From: Rhodobacter sp. TJ_12
Lineage (GTDB): Bacteria; Pseudomonadota; Alphaproteobacteria; Rhodobacterales; Rhodobacteraceae
Assembly: GCF_020023995.1 (NCBI RefSeq)
Contig: NZ_NRRD01000014.1
Coordinates: 27,602 to 91,601, forward strand
Length of the DNA: 64,000 bases
Reading direction: 5' to 3'
The translations under genes were made by a program, and so were the position numbers. Each line of letters starts with the position of its first letter. The first letter of the stretch is position 1. The notes beneath the pieces are model-generated. The model did not search any database and had not been told where the DNA came from. It saw only the letters and a program-made list of their open reading frames with translations. Of the stretch, positions 28,775 through 37,771 are shown piece after piece.

Positions 28775-29765
28775 TCCGCATCGGGGGTTGGACCCGCTTG
28801 TGACAGAAATCCAGCGCCGCAATGACCCGCGTCTGGGCATCGCCTTCGCATGGCGGTTTGCAGACCTTTTGCCGTCGAAACTGGGCCCGCTGCGGCGTAT
28901 TGGCGAATATGTTGAATTGGCGTTCAGGATCTGGGGGCAGCGGCAGCGTCAGACGATTTTGGTGCGCGAATTTAGCACCTATTTCTTTTTCCTGACCTTG
29001 GTGCTTGTGTTTCCCCTGCGCCGTAAATGCTTGCTGTTGATCGCGCATAATGTGCAATCAGCAGAGCGAAAGCCCATCGAAAAGCAGCTGTTGAAGGTAG
29101 TTTCGCGATTGGGGCTGCGCTTTGCCTGCCTTGAAAGCGACGCCGGGGTGCAGCAGGTTTTGGGTCTGCATGATGCGGTCGTTTTCCCGCATCCTGTTGT
29201 GTCCGTGTCAAACCAAAGCGCGGCGTCGATAGCCGCGAGGCCACACAGAACCGTGGTCGGGGTGGCCGGTGATCCGCGCCCCGAAAAAGGCTTGGATCGG
29301 GTCATTCCCTATTTAGATGAGGCGCTGCGCGACCGCGAAGATATCGCGTTCCGGGTCGGCACAAACCGGGTTGTCGAGGCGCAGAGCAGATGGCCCAAAG
29401 CCCAGATTTGCGATACCACCGCGCAATCGGATTACATCGCGTTCCTTGAAGATCTGGATATTCTTGTGCTGCCCTATCCAGAGCAGACCTACCGGTTCCG
29501 GGTCAGCGGGGTGATCGCCGAGGCGACAGGATGCGGCACCGCAACGATCTGCACCGATCTGCCCTGTCTGCGCCAGCAGGTTCTGGCGCCCGCCGTGGGC
29601 GGCACGGTTCTTGCCCCTGACGCTTTCACGACGCCGGAACTGCTTGCGGCGATTGAGGCGCTTAGCGCGCAGCGCGAGAGGCTACGGGAGGCGCTTTGCG
29701 AAAACGCAAAGTTTCGGCAACCGCAAGCCGTGGTGGATACTATTTTGGGGCAGCTTGCCCGTTAG
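28761..29765 (+). CDS. glycosyltransferase (GT-B fold, GT4-like)
   Basis: The 334-residue product has a weak GT-B layout: an N-terminal domain, then VVGVAGDPRPEKGLDRVIPYL, typical of the nucleotide-sugar domain start, and PYPEQTYRFRVSGVIAEATGCGTATI, which matches the donor-binding E-x7-E-like region of GT4 enzymes. The start at 28761 (MPVHNPHRG) follows GGAAAGG and overlaps the acetyltransferase end. Donor and acceptor cannot be told. Its stop overlaps by four bases the convergent GT2 stop. Confidence 0.7.
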   Translation: MPVHNPHRGLDPLVTEIQRRNDPRLGIAFAWRFADLLPSKLGPLRRIGEYVELAFRIWGQRQRQTILVREFSTYFFFLTLVLVFPLRRKCLLLIAHNVQSAERKPIEKQLLKVVSRLGLRFACLESDAGVQQVLGLHDAVVFPHPVVSVSNQSAASIAARPHRTVVGVAGDPRPEKGLDRVIPYLDEALRDREDIAFRVGTNRVVEAQSRWPKAQICDTTAQSDYIAFLEDLDILVLPYPEQTYRFRVSGVIAEATGCGTATICTDLPCLRQQVLAPAVGGTVLAPDAFTTPELLAAIEALSAQRERLREALCENAKFRQPQAVVDTILGQLAR

Positions 29766-30688
29766 GTCTTGGGCGCGACCGAAGTTTGCTCGAACACGCC
29801 GCGCCGCTGCAAAAGCGCATAGGGCCTAAGGCCTTCGGCCTGCGCCTGCTGTTGCAGTTCCAGAAGCTTGGCCTCGACCAGCGTGCGATACCAGAAGCCT
29901 TGCAGGAAGTGAAAAAAGAACCCCTCTTTCCCATCCAGAAAACCGCGCCCGATCACGTAGCGATAAAAGAAATAGAGGCTTGAGCGCAGGGTGATGGGCA
30001 AGCGGGTATAGACTTTTTCCTTGAGCCAGCGCTTGCGCGCGGCCTGACCGGACATCGCCTCCATACCGCGGTCCTTGCCAGCGTGGCGGCGCTCAAGGAT
30101 TTCGACCATGTCATAGACTTCGCGGGTGGCATAGCCGTTGTGCTTGCCGATCCACCAGCTCAGGTCATTGAGATTGTGATCGACCAGATCGCCGGTCAGG
30201 GTTTCGCTGACGGGGGCATCAAGCACGATATGTTCATCCATCCAGCGGCTTTCGATCCGCCCTTGCCCGGTGCGCCAGACCCGCAGCATCAGCGCGGGGT
30301 AAAAGAACCCATGCAGGATGGGGCGTCCCAAAAAGACGATTTTGCGCCGCAGATAAAGGGCGTTGATTTCGGGGCGCGGTGCGGCCAGCCAAGCGGTGAG
30401 CGACGCGCGCAATTGCGCATCCAGATATTCGTCGGCATCGATGCGCATCGTCCAGTCGCTGTCGATCCCGAAGCTGTCCAGCCCGTGCTGGAATTGGGTC
30501 GCATAGTTTTTCCAAGGGTTTTGCAAAACCTCGGCGCCCAGGCTGCGGGCAATCTCCACCGTGCGGTCGGTCGAATGGCTGTCGACGATGCAAATCCGCT
30601 CGGCCACCCCCTCAAGCGAGCGGATGCAGCGTTCGATATGCATTTCCTCGTTGAAGGTGAGGATCAGGGCGGTCAGGCTCTGGGGCAT
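29762..30688 (-). CDS. family 2 glycosyltransferase (WaaE-like)
   Basis: The 308-residue protein has a GT-A fold: N-terminal LTALILTFNEEMHIERCIRSL, the ICIVDSHSTDRTVEIA strand-helix and the metal-binding MRIDADEYL. The C-terminal part with GKHNGYATREV and the FFYRYVIGRGFLDGKEGF helix matches the WaaE/KdtX-like branch, which adds a sugar to a lipid-linked or lipopolysaccharide acceptor. GGAG is eight bases before the ATG at 30688. It is the last gene of the long leftward block running from manB. Confidence 0.85.
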   Translation of the reverse strand: MPQSLTALILTFNEEMHIERCIRSLEGVAERICIVDSHSTDRTVEIARSLGAEVLQNPWKNYATQFQHGLDSFGIDSDWTMRIDADEYLDAQLRASLTAWLAAPRPEINALYLRRKIVFLGRPILHGFFYPALMLRVWRTGQGRIESRWMDEHIVLDAPVSETLTGDLVDHNLNDLSWWIGKHNGYATREVYDMVEILERRHAGKDRGMEAMSGQAARKRWLKEKVYTRLPITLRSSLYFFYRYVIGRGFLDGKEGFFFHFLQGFWYRTLVEAKLLELQQQAQAEGLRPYALLQRRGVFEQTSVAPKT

Positions 30689-30701
30689 CGGCAGGCTCCG
30701 G

Positions 30702-31817
30702 TCAAAGGTAATAGGGCTTGGGCCGCGGGGTCGCGCCACCGCGCAGGTGATCAAGAATACCCATCAGATAGGCGGCCCCCACATCGGCGGTCAGATGCGT
30801 TTGGGCATAGCTTTGGCGGGTGGCGCGGGCGCCGGGCGCAAGCGCGCCACGGGCGGCGGCTGTTTCCAGCGCGGTAAGGTAGGCTTTCGGATCATCGCTG
30901 TCGATACGCTGTGCGATCTGTGCGCCATCGGCCAGCACCGACGCCCCGACACGACCGTTGATCACTGCGAACGTGCCAGCGAAAAGCGCCTCGGACACCA
31001 CCACCGCCCAGCCGTCATCCGTGGTCAGCGAGGGCACAACCAATGCATCCAGCCCGGCCATCCATGTGGGCACCTGTGCCATGGGAATGACCCCGGCATA
31101 GGTGACATTTGGATGATGCGCGGCAGCGGCCTGCGCCGCCTCGGCCATCGCGCCCGACCCGATAATCGAAAAATCGTGCCGACCTTGGGCCGCTTCGATC
31201 AATCGCAAGAACACGCCAAACCCCTTGCTTTCGATCAAGCGGCCACTGTAGCCGATACGCAGGCGCCCCCCGTCGTGGCGTGGCGCGGGCGGGGCGGCGA
31301 TGGCGGGTGGATCGATGAAATAGGCAAAGGGAAAAACCCGCGCGCCATAGCCGGTCAAGCGAAACCACATCGGCCCATGCCGCCCGATCGCGGCGACAAA
31401 GCTGGCATGTTTGCGGTGGCGCTGCTCTCGCGTCCAAGAATGCAGCAGGCGCATCTTCCCCTTCCAGCCGGTCAGCACCCGCGGCTCGCTCATCACGCCG
31501 AACATGCGTTTATGCTGCGCGGCTTGCTTGATGCCTTCGATGATACACGGCACCCAATGCATTCCAGAAAACACATGCACGGAATCGGTGGCAGAGCGCG
31601 CGATCATCTGCGCCACATCCTCTTGCGAGGGTGTGACGACCAACTCGCAATCGGGCATCCAATCCCCGGGCACGCCTTGCGATACGCGGGTCTCACTCAA
31701 CGGGTTTTGCGCAATAAATACCGTGCGCGCCGCGTAGCCGTGCCTTGCAAAGGCATTGGCAAGGGGAATCGTATGGGGGTTGAGTTCCGGTTGCCAAAAA
31801 TAGATCTCGCTGATCAT
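30702..31817 (-). CDS. family 4 glycosyltransferase
   Basis: The 371-residue protein has a GT-B fold. The N-terminus ISEIYFWQPELNPHTIPLANAFA is the first strand-helix of the acceptor domain; RIGYSGRLIESKGFGVFLRL opens the donor domain, and VPSLTTDDGWAVVVSEAL is the retaining GT4 donor motif. I place the start at 31817 because the fold begins there and GGGA is four bases upstream; an ATG at 31856, just after the previous stop, would add 13 residues. It is 13 bases from the GT2 gene. Specificity is unknown. Confidence 0.82.
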   Translation of the reverse strand: MISEIYFWQPELNPHTIPLANAFARHGYAARTVFIAQNPLSETRVSQGVPGDWMPDCELVVTPSQEDVAQMIARSATDSVHVFSGMHWVPCIIEGIKQAAQHKRMFGVMSEPRVLTGWKGKMRLLHSWTREQRHRKHASFVAAIGRHGPMWFRLTGYGARVFPFAYFIDPPAIAAPPAPRHDGGRLRIGYSGRLIESKGFGVFLRLIEAAQGRHDFSIIGSGAMAEAAQAAAAHHPNVTYAGVIPMAQVPTWMAGLDALVVPSLTTDDGWAVVVSEALFAGTFAVINGRVGASVLADGAQIAQRIDSDDPKAYLTALETAAARGALAPGARATRQSYAQTHLTADVGAAYLMGILDHLRGGATPRPKPYYL

Positions 31818-31859
31818 CTTGTCCCAATTCGCATTGCGCAGGTTTTCCCGCTCCATCCT

Positions 31860-32474
31860 CTAGCCGTCCGCACCATAAAGGTAACGCTCGGCCCGCTCGA
31901 TTCCGCCGGGATCAAAGCGCGGTTTGATCAATTTCGCCGGAACGCCCCCGACAACGGAATAGCGTGGCACATCGTGGCAGACCACGGCGCCCGCGCCGAT
32001 CACGCTGCCGCGCCCGATGCGCACCCCCTCCAGCATCATGACACCACGTCCGATCCAGACATCGGATTCAATGACCGTGACGGGCCGGGGGGACGTTCGG
32101 AAGGCGATACGCGCCGGGGTCTCGGGCGATGCTATCTCGTGGTCATTGCCAATGATGGCGAAATTCGCTGAGATCATGGTGAGATCGCCGACCACCACAG
32201 TGCCACTGAACCGCGCGCCGGGCCCGACATAGGCAAAGCGGCCAATGCGGGCGTTTTTGATCCCCATGTCCTTGCCCCAGTGAAATCCCTCGCCCAGCTC
32301 TTTCACGGCATGTTTCCAAGCGACATAGGGCAAAACCATCCGCCGGACCGCAGATTTGCGCGGACTTTCATAGCTTTTCCGAACGCGCGCAATCACCTCT
32401 TGGCGCACGCGCATTGGGGAAATGGGGGTGTCTTCATGGCTACGTTTGTTGTGCCGTGTCGCTTGGTTGTTCAT
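31860..32474 (-). CDS. hexapeptide-repeat O-acetyltransferase (CatB-like)
   Basis: The 204-residue product is a left-handed beta-helix acyltransferase with repeated [IV]G-x4 turns (IGRFAYVGPGARFSGTVVVGDLTMIS, VWIGRGVMMLEGVRIGRGSVIGAGAVV) and the closing GGVPAKLIKPRF. The GNDHEIASP region supplies the likely catalytic His. Family members acetylate sugars such as serine-, galactose- or colanic-acid precursors. AAGG lies five bases before the start. With the WcaF-like gene at 28.2 kb it makes two acyltransferases in the locus, so the polymer is probably O-acetylated at more than one site. Confidence 0.78.
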   Translation of the reverse strand: MNNQATRHNKRSHEDTPISPMRVRQEVIARVRKSYESPRKSAVRRMVLPYVAWKHAVKELGEGFHWGKDMGIKNARIGRFAYVGPGARFSGTVVVGDLTMISANFAIIGNDHEIASPETPARIAFRTSPRPVTVIESDVWIGRGVMMLEGVRIGRGSVIGAGAVVCHDVPRYSVVGGVPAKLIKPRFDPGGIERAERYLYGADG

Positions 32475-32640
32475 ATTGCCTTACTTCGAACAGAGGTTGC
32501 GGTGCACAAAATTGCGCTGCTACGCCTTATTCGCGACCTAAGTGCCAAACAAACGAGACCTGTTCATCACGCGGCCAGCCGCATCCTTTTTGATGCTGGG
32601 CGCTTAAACGGGAGCCATATACCCTTGTACCACACTTAAA

Positions 32641-33891
32641 TCAGCACAGGTGTGCGGATGCGGCTCTTTCTGGCGCGCCGGGCGGGGATGGATATGTTTT
32701 GCGCAACAGTGCCCCGTAAATGAACAAATAATACAGCGAAAGTGGATTTCCAATCGCGAAAAGATAGCGGTTGAAAATCGATTCGAGCAGGCCAAAGGTC
32801 AGCAACATGGCAATCAGCATGTCATCCGAATGCCCCTTGCGTGCGCGAAGCAGGTAATACGGCATGCTGAAAAGCAGCAAAACCAATGCGACGGTTCCGG
32901 GCAGCAGACCGTTTTCGATCAAGACGGTGATGTAAGAGCTTTCCGTCGAAAAGCCGATTGTCCCAACCTCTGAACTGCGCAGGCCAGTGCCGAAAAGGGC
33001 CAGAAGGAAATCGCGATTTGCAATCAGCTCAAGACCCTGCAGCCACAGATCGGTGCGCCCCGAGCCGCCCGAAGTAAGCCCGCGTGTGCTGGATTGCAGA
33101 TCGCTGACTTTAATGATGTAGCCTGCAACCTTCGCCCCCAAATCGGTGAAGACCAAGGCCAGAACGGTCGCGGTCAGGACAAGGCCGAGCAGCCGCGCCT
33201 TGCGGCGCGACAGCGGGAACAGCCGGCTTAGCCCGACCGAGGCAAAGGCCCCGATGGTGGCCACCATACCCGCGCGCGATGAGGCGGCCAGCACCAACGA
33301 AAAAGACAGCGCCGCAAACAGGAAATAGAGTTTGCGCTTCAGTCCAGTCAGATGCAGCGCGCGGACCCAAAGAATGATCGTGCCGCCGCCATAGATGAAG
33401 CCCGCAAGGTTCGGGTGCAAATCAAATGCGGTATAGCGCAACAGCCCGACGCCGGTGATGGTCTCTGCCGAAAGACCGACCATGTAATTCAGCGGGTCGG
33501 ACAGGATCGAAAGCCCGACCATGACCGCAAAGCTCAGGGCCACCATTTCGAACAACTCCTGAAAGCGCACGGCGCGCGACAGGGCGATCATCGCGGTGAT
33601 CGAAACGGTGAAAAGCACCGTATATTGCATCGAATAGGGCAGGTTGTTGAGCATCGACGACAGAAAAGAGATCAAGGACAGGCTTACCAAGACCCATTCA
33701 TTCAGCCCAAGCGGCTTCTGTCGGATCTTCCCTTGTATCAGTGCCAGCGCCGCCGTGGCGCCCAAAAGCCCGAGCGCGGCAAGCTGAAGCTCGCGCCCAA
33801 GGCTTGCATGATTGCCAAAAAACAAAAGGCAAATGACAAGGGAGATAAGCCAGACCAGCAGTCTCTCGGTTGCGATCACCTCAGCCCCCAT
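32641..33891 (-). CDS. Wzy-type O-antigen/capsule polymerase
   Basis: The 416-residue protein has about eleven hydrophobic segments and a longer loop before the C-terminal third, with the O-antigen ligase/polymerase pattern SGGSGRTDLWLQGLELI followed by GTGLRSSE and TESSYITVLIENGL. The conserved Arg in SGRTDLW is typical of Wzy_C proteins. It would polymerise repeat units at the periplasmic face. It overlaps the flippase gene by 11 bases. Its place beside the flippase and in a locus without a WaaL core gene favours polymerase over ligase. Confidence 0.83.
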   Translation of the reverse strand: MGAEVIATERLLVWLISLVICLLFFGNHASLGRELQLAALGLLGATAALALIQGKIRQKPLGLNEWVLVSLSLISFLSSMLNNLPYSMQYTVLFTVSITAMIALSRAVRFQELFEMVALSFAVMVGLSILSDPLNYMVGLSAETITGVGLLRYTAFDLHPNLAGFIYGGGTIILWVRALHLTGLKRKLYFLFAALSFSLVLAASSRAGMVATIGAFASVGLSRLFPLSRRKARLLGLVLTATVLALVFTDLGAKVAGYIIKVSDLQSSTRGLTSGGSGRTDLWLQGLELIANRDFLLALFGTGLRSSEVGTIGFSTESSYITVLIENGLLPGTVALVLLLFSMPYYLLRARKGHSDDMLIAMLLTFGLLESIFNRYLFAIGNPLSLYYLFIYGALLRKTYPSPPGAPERAASAHLC

Positions 33892-35203
33892 CCTTGCGGC
33901 GTATCCAGAAGACGCGTATCAGCACCGCGCATTCTGCAAACGCCATTGCCATTGCGGCAATCGTCGCATCTGCGGTCACCAAAGTGACAAGAATGGCCGC
34001 GATTGCGCTGGCGAGTGCCATGGGGGCAAAGCTTACCTGACGGTTCATGGCAATCAACCCTGCGGCGAGCGCATTCCACAAAGCGTTGAACACCGCCGCA
34101 AGGCTGAGCCAGAAAAACAGCACATGCGACCCGCCCAGATTACCGGCCGAGATAAAGTCCAGCAGTTGCGGACCCCAAAGTGTCAGGCCGATTGCGAAAG
34201 GCATCGTCACCGCTGCGGCGATGCCAAGGTTCAGCCGGTCAAGCCGCCGCGCGAGCGCCTTATTGCCGGTGCTAAGTGCATGGGTCAGTTCGGGCAAGGA
34301 AGGGCGCAGCACCAGCCCGGCGAATTGTAACGGGATCCGGCTCAGCGTGCGCGATGGGCCGAAGATCGCCACCACCGCCGCCCCGGCTGTGGCGCCCAGA
34401 CCGCTGAGCACGCCTTGCAGCAACAGCGCCGCCGCAAAGGTCAAGCCGAGTGCGGCAAGCGAGGGTTTGAGCAAGGCGCGGAACGTGTCTTTCGTGGCCG
34501 CGCTGAAGCCGAAGCTGACCCAAGGCTGGCGGCGCCGCAATAGATTGAGAAAGATCGGAAAACTGACAAGGCGCAGGCAAAAGGTCGTCAAGGTGACCTG
34601 CAAGATATGCGCTCCAAAATGCACCAAAAGCAGCGTCGTAAACCCCTCGATCAGGATCACGATCGCGGAATAGCTCATCGCAAAGGCAAAGGCATGCGTC
34701 GCCCGATAGGCCATCGTGATGATCAGCATCAGCGCATTGATCGCGGAATAGGCCACCACCACCGCGACCGCCCCGGCGATCTGCGGGGCCGAAAAGACCC
34801 CGCCCGGATCGGTGTGCAGATAGACATAGGCGGCGAAGGCAACGCCAAGGCTCCCTGCGATCGTCAGCATGATCGAGGTGAACAGAAAAGCGCTGTGTAA
34901 GATGTTGCGCGCACGCGCAAAATCGCGCAATGCCACCGCCTGCGTCATGGCCGCACCCGCCGCGATGCCAAAGCCGAAATCGGACAACAAGATAAAGGTG
35001 GGCACTGTCATCAGCATCAGCCAGATGCCGTAACCTTCTGCGCCCCAAGCCGAGGTCAAGACCGGGATCATCAACAGTTGGATGATCGTGATCGCGCCCT
35101 TGTCAAAGATATTGGAGAGCACGCCTCTGATCATACGCCCCCTGGCGCCGCTGGCCCTCAGGTGCTGGGCGAGCCAGCGCATAGGCGCTGCGATCCGGCT
35201 CAT
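33881..35203 (-). CDS. Wzx-type polysaccharide flippase (MATE/MOP superfamily)
   Basis: The 440-residue protein has about twelve to fourteen hydrophobic segments and the MOP-superfamily opening (GVLSNIFDKGAITIIQLLMIPVL, then GAEGYGIWLMLMT), with the internal duplicate near PSLAALGLTFAAALLLQG. It would move the undecaprenyl-linked repeat unit across the inner membrane. The start at 35203 overlaps the stop of the aldo/keto reductase gene as ATGA, and the polymerase start overlaps its end, so flippase and polymerase are translated together. Confidence 0.85.
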   Translation of the reverse strand: MSRIAAPMRWLAQHLRASGARGRMIRGVLSNIFDKGAITIIQLLMIPVLTSAWGAEGYGIWLMLMTVPTFILLSDFGFGIAAGAAMTQAVALRDFARARNILHSAFLFTSIMLTIAGSLGVAFAAYVYLHTDPGGVFSAPQIAGAVAVVVAYSAINALMLIITMAYRATHAFAFAMSYSAIVILIEGFTTLLLVHFGAHILQVTLTTFCLRLVSFPIFLNLLRRRQPWVSFGFSAATKDTFRALLKPSLAALGLTFAAALLLQGVLSGLGATAGAAVVAIFGPSRTLSRIPLQFAGLVLRPSLPELTHALSTGNKALARRLDRLNLGIAAAVTMPFAIGLTLWGPQLLDFISAGNLGGSHVLFFWLSLAAVFNALWNALAAGLIAMNRQVSFAPMALASAIAAILVTLVTADATIAAMAMAFAECAVLIRVFWIRRKDGG

Positions 35204-36189
35204 GGCTGTGCGGCGGCGTCAAGCACGCGGCCGTGTTGCGCAAGGGCCGCCAGCACGCGCGTGCCCAAAAGCGCGGTGTCCGGCGCAAGCCCGTCTTGCA
35301 CATTTTGCCGTGTGCGCGCGATGCTATGGGAGGCGACGAGCGTGATCCCCTCTGGGTTCAGCGCTTGCGCTGCGCCGATCAAGCCGCGCGCCAGTGTCTC
35401 CGGCGCGGTCAAATCCGCTTCGGCGGTCTGCGACAGCCGTCGGCCAAGGGCCGGGTCTTGCGCCATTGCCGCGCTGAGTTTGTGAAAGGCGGGCATCAGC
35501 GAACGATGGGTGATCCGGAACGCGGGGAAATCTGCGGCCGGGATCGGCGCATCCAGCGCCGACAGCGAAAATTGCACCACCTCGAACACGTTGGGCCATT
35601 GTGCCAAAATGTGCTGCCCATCCGCGCGCGTGCTGGCAATCCCCAAGGCGCGGATTTTCCCCGCCGCCTTCGCATCCAAAAGCAATTGTATCAGATCGTC
35701 GGTGATATCTTCGGGGCGCGCCTCATGCAAAGCCAAGACATCGACCCAATCGGTGCGCAGCGCGCGCAGGCTGTTTTCCAAAGAGCGTCGGATGCTGTCC
35801 GGCGCGAAATCGCCCTTGGGGCGGGCAACGGGAATATCCGCCGAAGCGGTGTTTTGCCAGCTTTGCTGCACGCGGCTGTGGCGGATCTTGTCGCGGATCG
35901 GTGCGGCCAGCGCCCGCGCGATCAGTTTGTAACCCGGCGCCGGTCGCCCCGGCAGCCCGGCCTTTGTGGTGATGGTGACCTGTGCGCGCCGCTTTGCCAG
36001 CGCCGCTCCCAAAACGCGCTCTGCCGTGCCCATGCCATACATCGGTGCAACATCGAAATGGCGGGCGCCCGCCTCAAAAGCCGCATGGATCAAGCGGTGA
36101 TCATGGCGGGTCGGGCTCCCTGCGGTCAGATAGGCACAGCCCACACCGATCTTGGTGGTCTCGAACGGACAGTTAGGCAGTTGGGGCAT
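35200..36189 (-). CDS. aldo/keto reductase
   Basis: The 329-residue TIM-barrel oxidoreductase retains the catalytic tetrad: Asp46 and Tyr51 in DVAPMYGMG, Lys76 in TTKAG and His155 in LALHEARPED. The N-terminus KIGVGCAYLTAG is the usual first strand. It overlaps the GMC oxidoreductase gene by 17 bases and the flippase by four, so it is embedded in the polysaccharide operon. It probably reduces or oxidises a sugar carbonyl; paired with the GMC enzyme it could invert or modify a hydroxyl, which is inference. Confidence 0.82.
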   Translation of the reverse strand: MPQLPNCPFETTKIGVGCAYLTAGSPTRHDHRLIHAAFEAGARHFDVAPMYGMGTAERVLGAALAKRRAQVTITTKAGLPGRPAPGYKLIARALAAPIRDKIRHSRVQQSWQNTASADIPVARPKGDFAPDSIRRSLENSLRALRTDWVDVLALHEARPEDITDDLIQLLLDAKAAGKIRALGIASTRADGQHILAQWPNVFEVVQFSLSALDAPIPAADFPAFRITHRSLMPAFHKLSAAMAQDPALGRRLSQTAEADLTAPETLARGLIGAAQALNPEGITLVASHSIARTRQNVQDGLAPDTALLGTRVLAALAQHGRVLDAAAQP

Positions 36190-37771
36190 TGGAACTTACG
36201 CCTTGTTTCTCGATCAGATGGTCTGCCAAGCGCATGCCAAGTGCGATCGCGGTGAAGGTCGGGTTGGCAAAGCCCGATGTGGGATAGACCGCCGCCCCGG
36301 CCACAAACAGGTTTTCGCTGCCGAAGACGCGGCAATCGGGATCGACCACGCCCCCCTCTGGGCTTTCGGCCATGCGCGCCCCGCCCATCTGATGGTTGGC
36401 GTCGTCGGCCGCCGCAAGCACGCTTTCAGACCGCGCGATCAGGGCAGGGTCCAGCGTGACACGGGCCAAGCCTTTTTCCTCGAGATAGGTTTTGATGTGG
36501 CGCGCGAAGGCCAGCATCGTGTCCAGATCCTCGGGGGCGATGCGCCAATCGACCAGCACTTCGGGCATGCCAAAGGCATCGCGCGTGTCCGACAGAAGAA
36601 TGCGGCTGTCTTGGCGCGGCCGCTGTTCGGAGGTCAGGCGCAAAAGAATGCCGCGGTCGGCCACGTTCATCACCCGCCGGTAGCGGATATACCGCAGCGC
36701 CATCGGCACGACAAAGCGCAAACTGCCCAGCAAGCCCAGCGGATCGCCAAGCGCGCGCCAGTCCACGCGGCCCCGCAGCAGCCCCTTCACCAGGATCTTG
36801 AGGTTTGAGAGGCTTTCGGAGATCGAACTTGCATAAACGAAATGCGACGAGATTTCGACCATCTGATCGCGCTTTTGTGCCTCGGCCGTCAGCCGCAGTT
36901 TGGGGGCGTATTTGATGCCGCTGAGAACCGCATTGTCAAAAAGATCGCTAAAGCGTTTTCGGTCGGTCGGGTCGATCCGGCCCGCAAAAATGTCGACGTG
37001 ATCCATGAAACAGCGCCCCAGCCAAGGGTTCTCGGCCCAAGGGGCGGGATGGCCAGCCGTGTCGGGCAGTTGCAACAGCCGCGCGATCTCGACCGTGCCA
37101 TTGGCCAGCACGACCTGTCCCCCGCGCAGAACTGCCCGGCGCCCCTCGGGCAGGGCGAGGCTGACCCCGGTGACGCGTGCGCCGTCCATTTCAAGGCCGT
37201 TCACCTGCGCCTCGATCAGGACATCAAGACCGGGCAGCGCTTTCAGATCCTCGGCGAAGGCCACGGCGAAATTGGTCTCGCGCGCCCAGCGGGTGAAAAA
37301 GGGCTGGATCGTGTCGGTCGCCTCCAGCGGCGGCATCTTCAGCGCCGCGCGCACCTCCGCATCGCTGCGCATCACATCGCCCATGCCAATGATGTCGAAG
37401 GCTTCGTCGTAATGGCGCGCTACGTCGTTATGGCGAAGCGGCCAGCCCGCCGGGCTGACCCAGGGGCGATCCTCGAAGACGATGGGTTCGAAGGGCACAA
37501 GTTGCCCGCCCCAGAAGGCGGTCGAGCCGCCCAAATTGCGAAACCGCCCCAGATGCAGCCCGGGCAGTGCATGGCCGATGGCGCGGGCGCGTTCGAACAC
37601 CGCCTGCGAGGCCTGACGCGGTTTGCCCGGACCGGCCTCAAGCAGCGCCACCCGCAGCCCGCGACGCGCCAGCTTTACCGCCAGCGGGATGCCCACGGCG
37701 CCAGCGCCAACCACAATCACGTCAGGACGCGGGGCCGTGTCAAAGTCGTATGTTGCAGCTTGACAGATCAT
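36173..37771 (-). CDS. GMC-family FAD-dependent oxidoreductase
   Basis: The 532-residue flavoprotein has an N-terminal FAD site VIVVGAGAVGIPLAVKLARRG (about 18-38), the ATG-loop region FRNLGGSTAFWGGQL and the C-terminal GMC block with NHQMGGARM (active-site His) and GFANPTFTAIALGMRLAD. GMC enzymes oxidise alcohols and sugars. No signal peptide is visible, so it acts in the cytoplasm. It overlaps gene fcl by four bases (ATGA) and the aldo/keto reductase by 17, so it was kept as part of the polysaccharide operon. The substrate is unknown. Confidence 0.83.
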   Translation of the reverse strand: MICQAATYDFDTAPRPDVIVVGAGAVGIPLAVKLARRGLRVALLEAGPGKPRQASQAVFERARAIGHALPGLHLGRFRNLGGSTAFWGGQLVPFEPIVFEDRPWVSPAGWPLRHNDVARHYDEAFDIIGMGDVMRSDAEVRAALKMPPLEATDTIQPFFTRWARETNFAVAFAEDLKALPGLDVLIEAQVNGLEMDGARVTGVSLALPEGRRAVLRGGQVVLANGTVEIARLLQLPDTAGHPAPWAENPWLGRCFMDHVDIFAGRIDPTDRKRFSDLFDNAVLSGIKYAPKLRLTAEAQKRDQMVEISSHFVYASSISESLSNLKILVKGLLRGRVDWRALGDPLGLLGSLRFVVPMALRYIRYRRVMNVADRGILLRLTSEQRPRQDSRILLSDTRDAFGMPEVLVDWRIAPEDLDTMLAFARHIKTYLEEKGLARVTLDPALIARSESVLAAADDANHQMGGARMAESPEGGVVDPDCRVFGSENLFVAGAAVYPTSGFANPTFTAIALGMRLADHLIEKQGVSSNAPTA

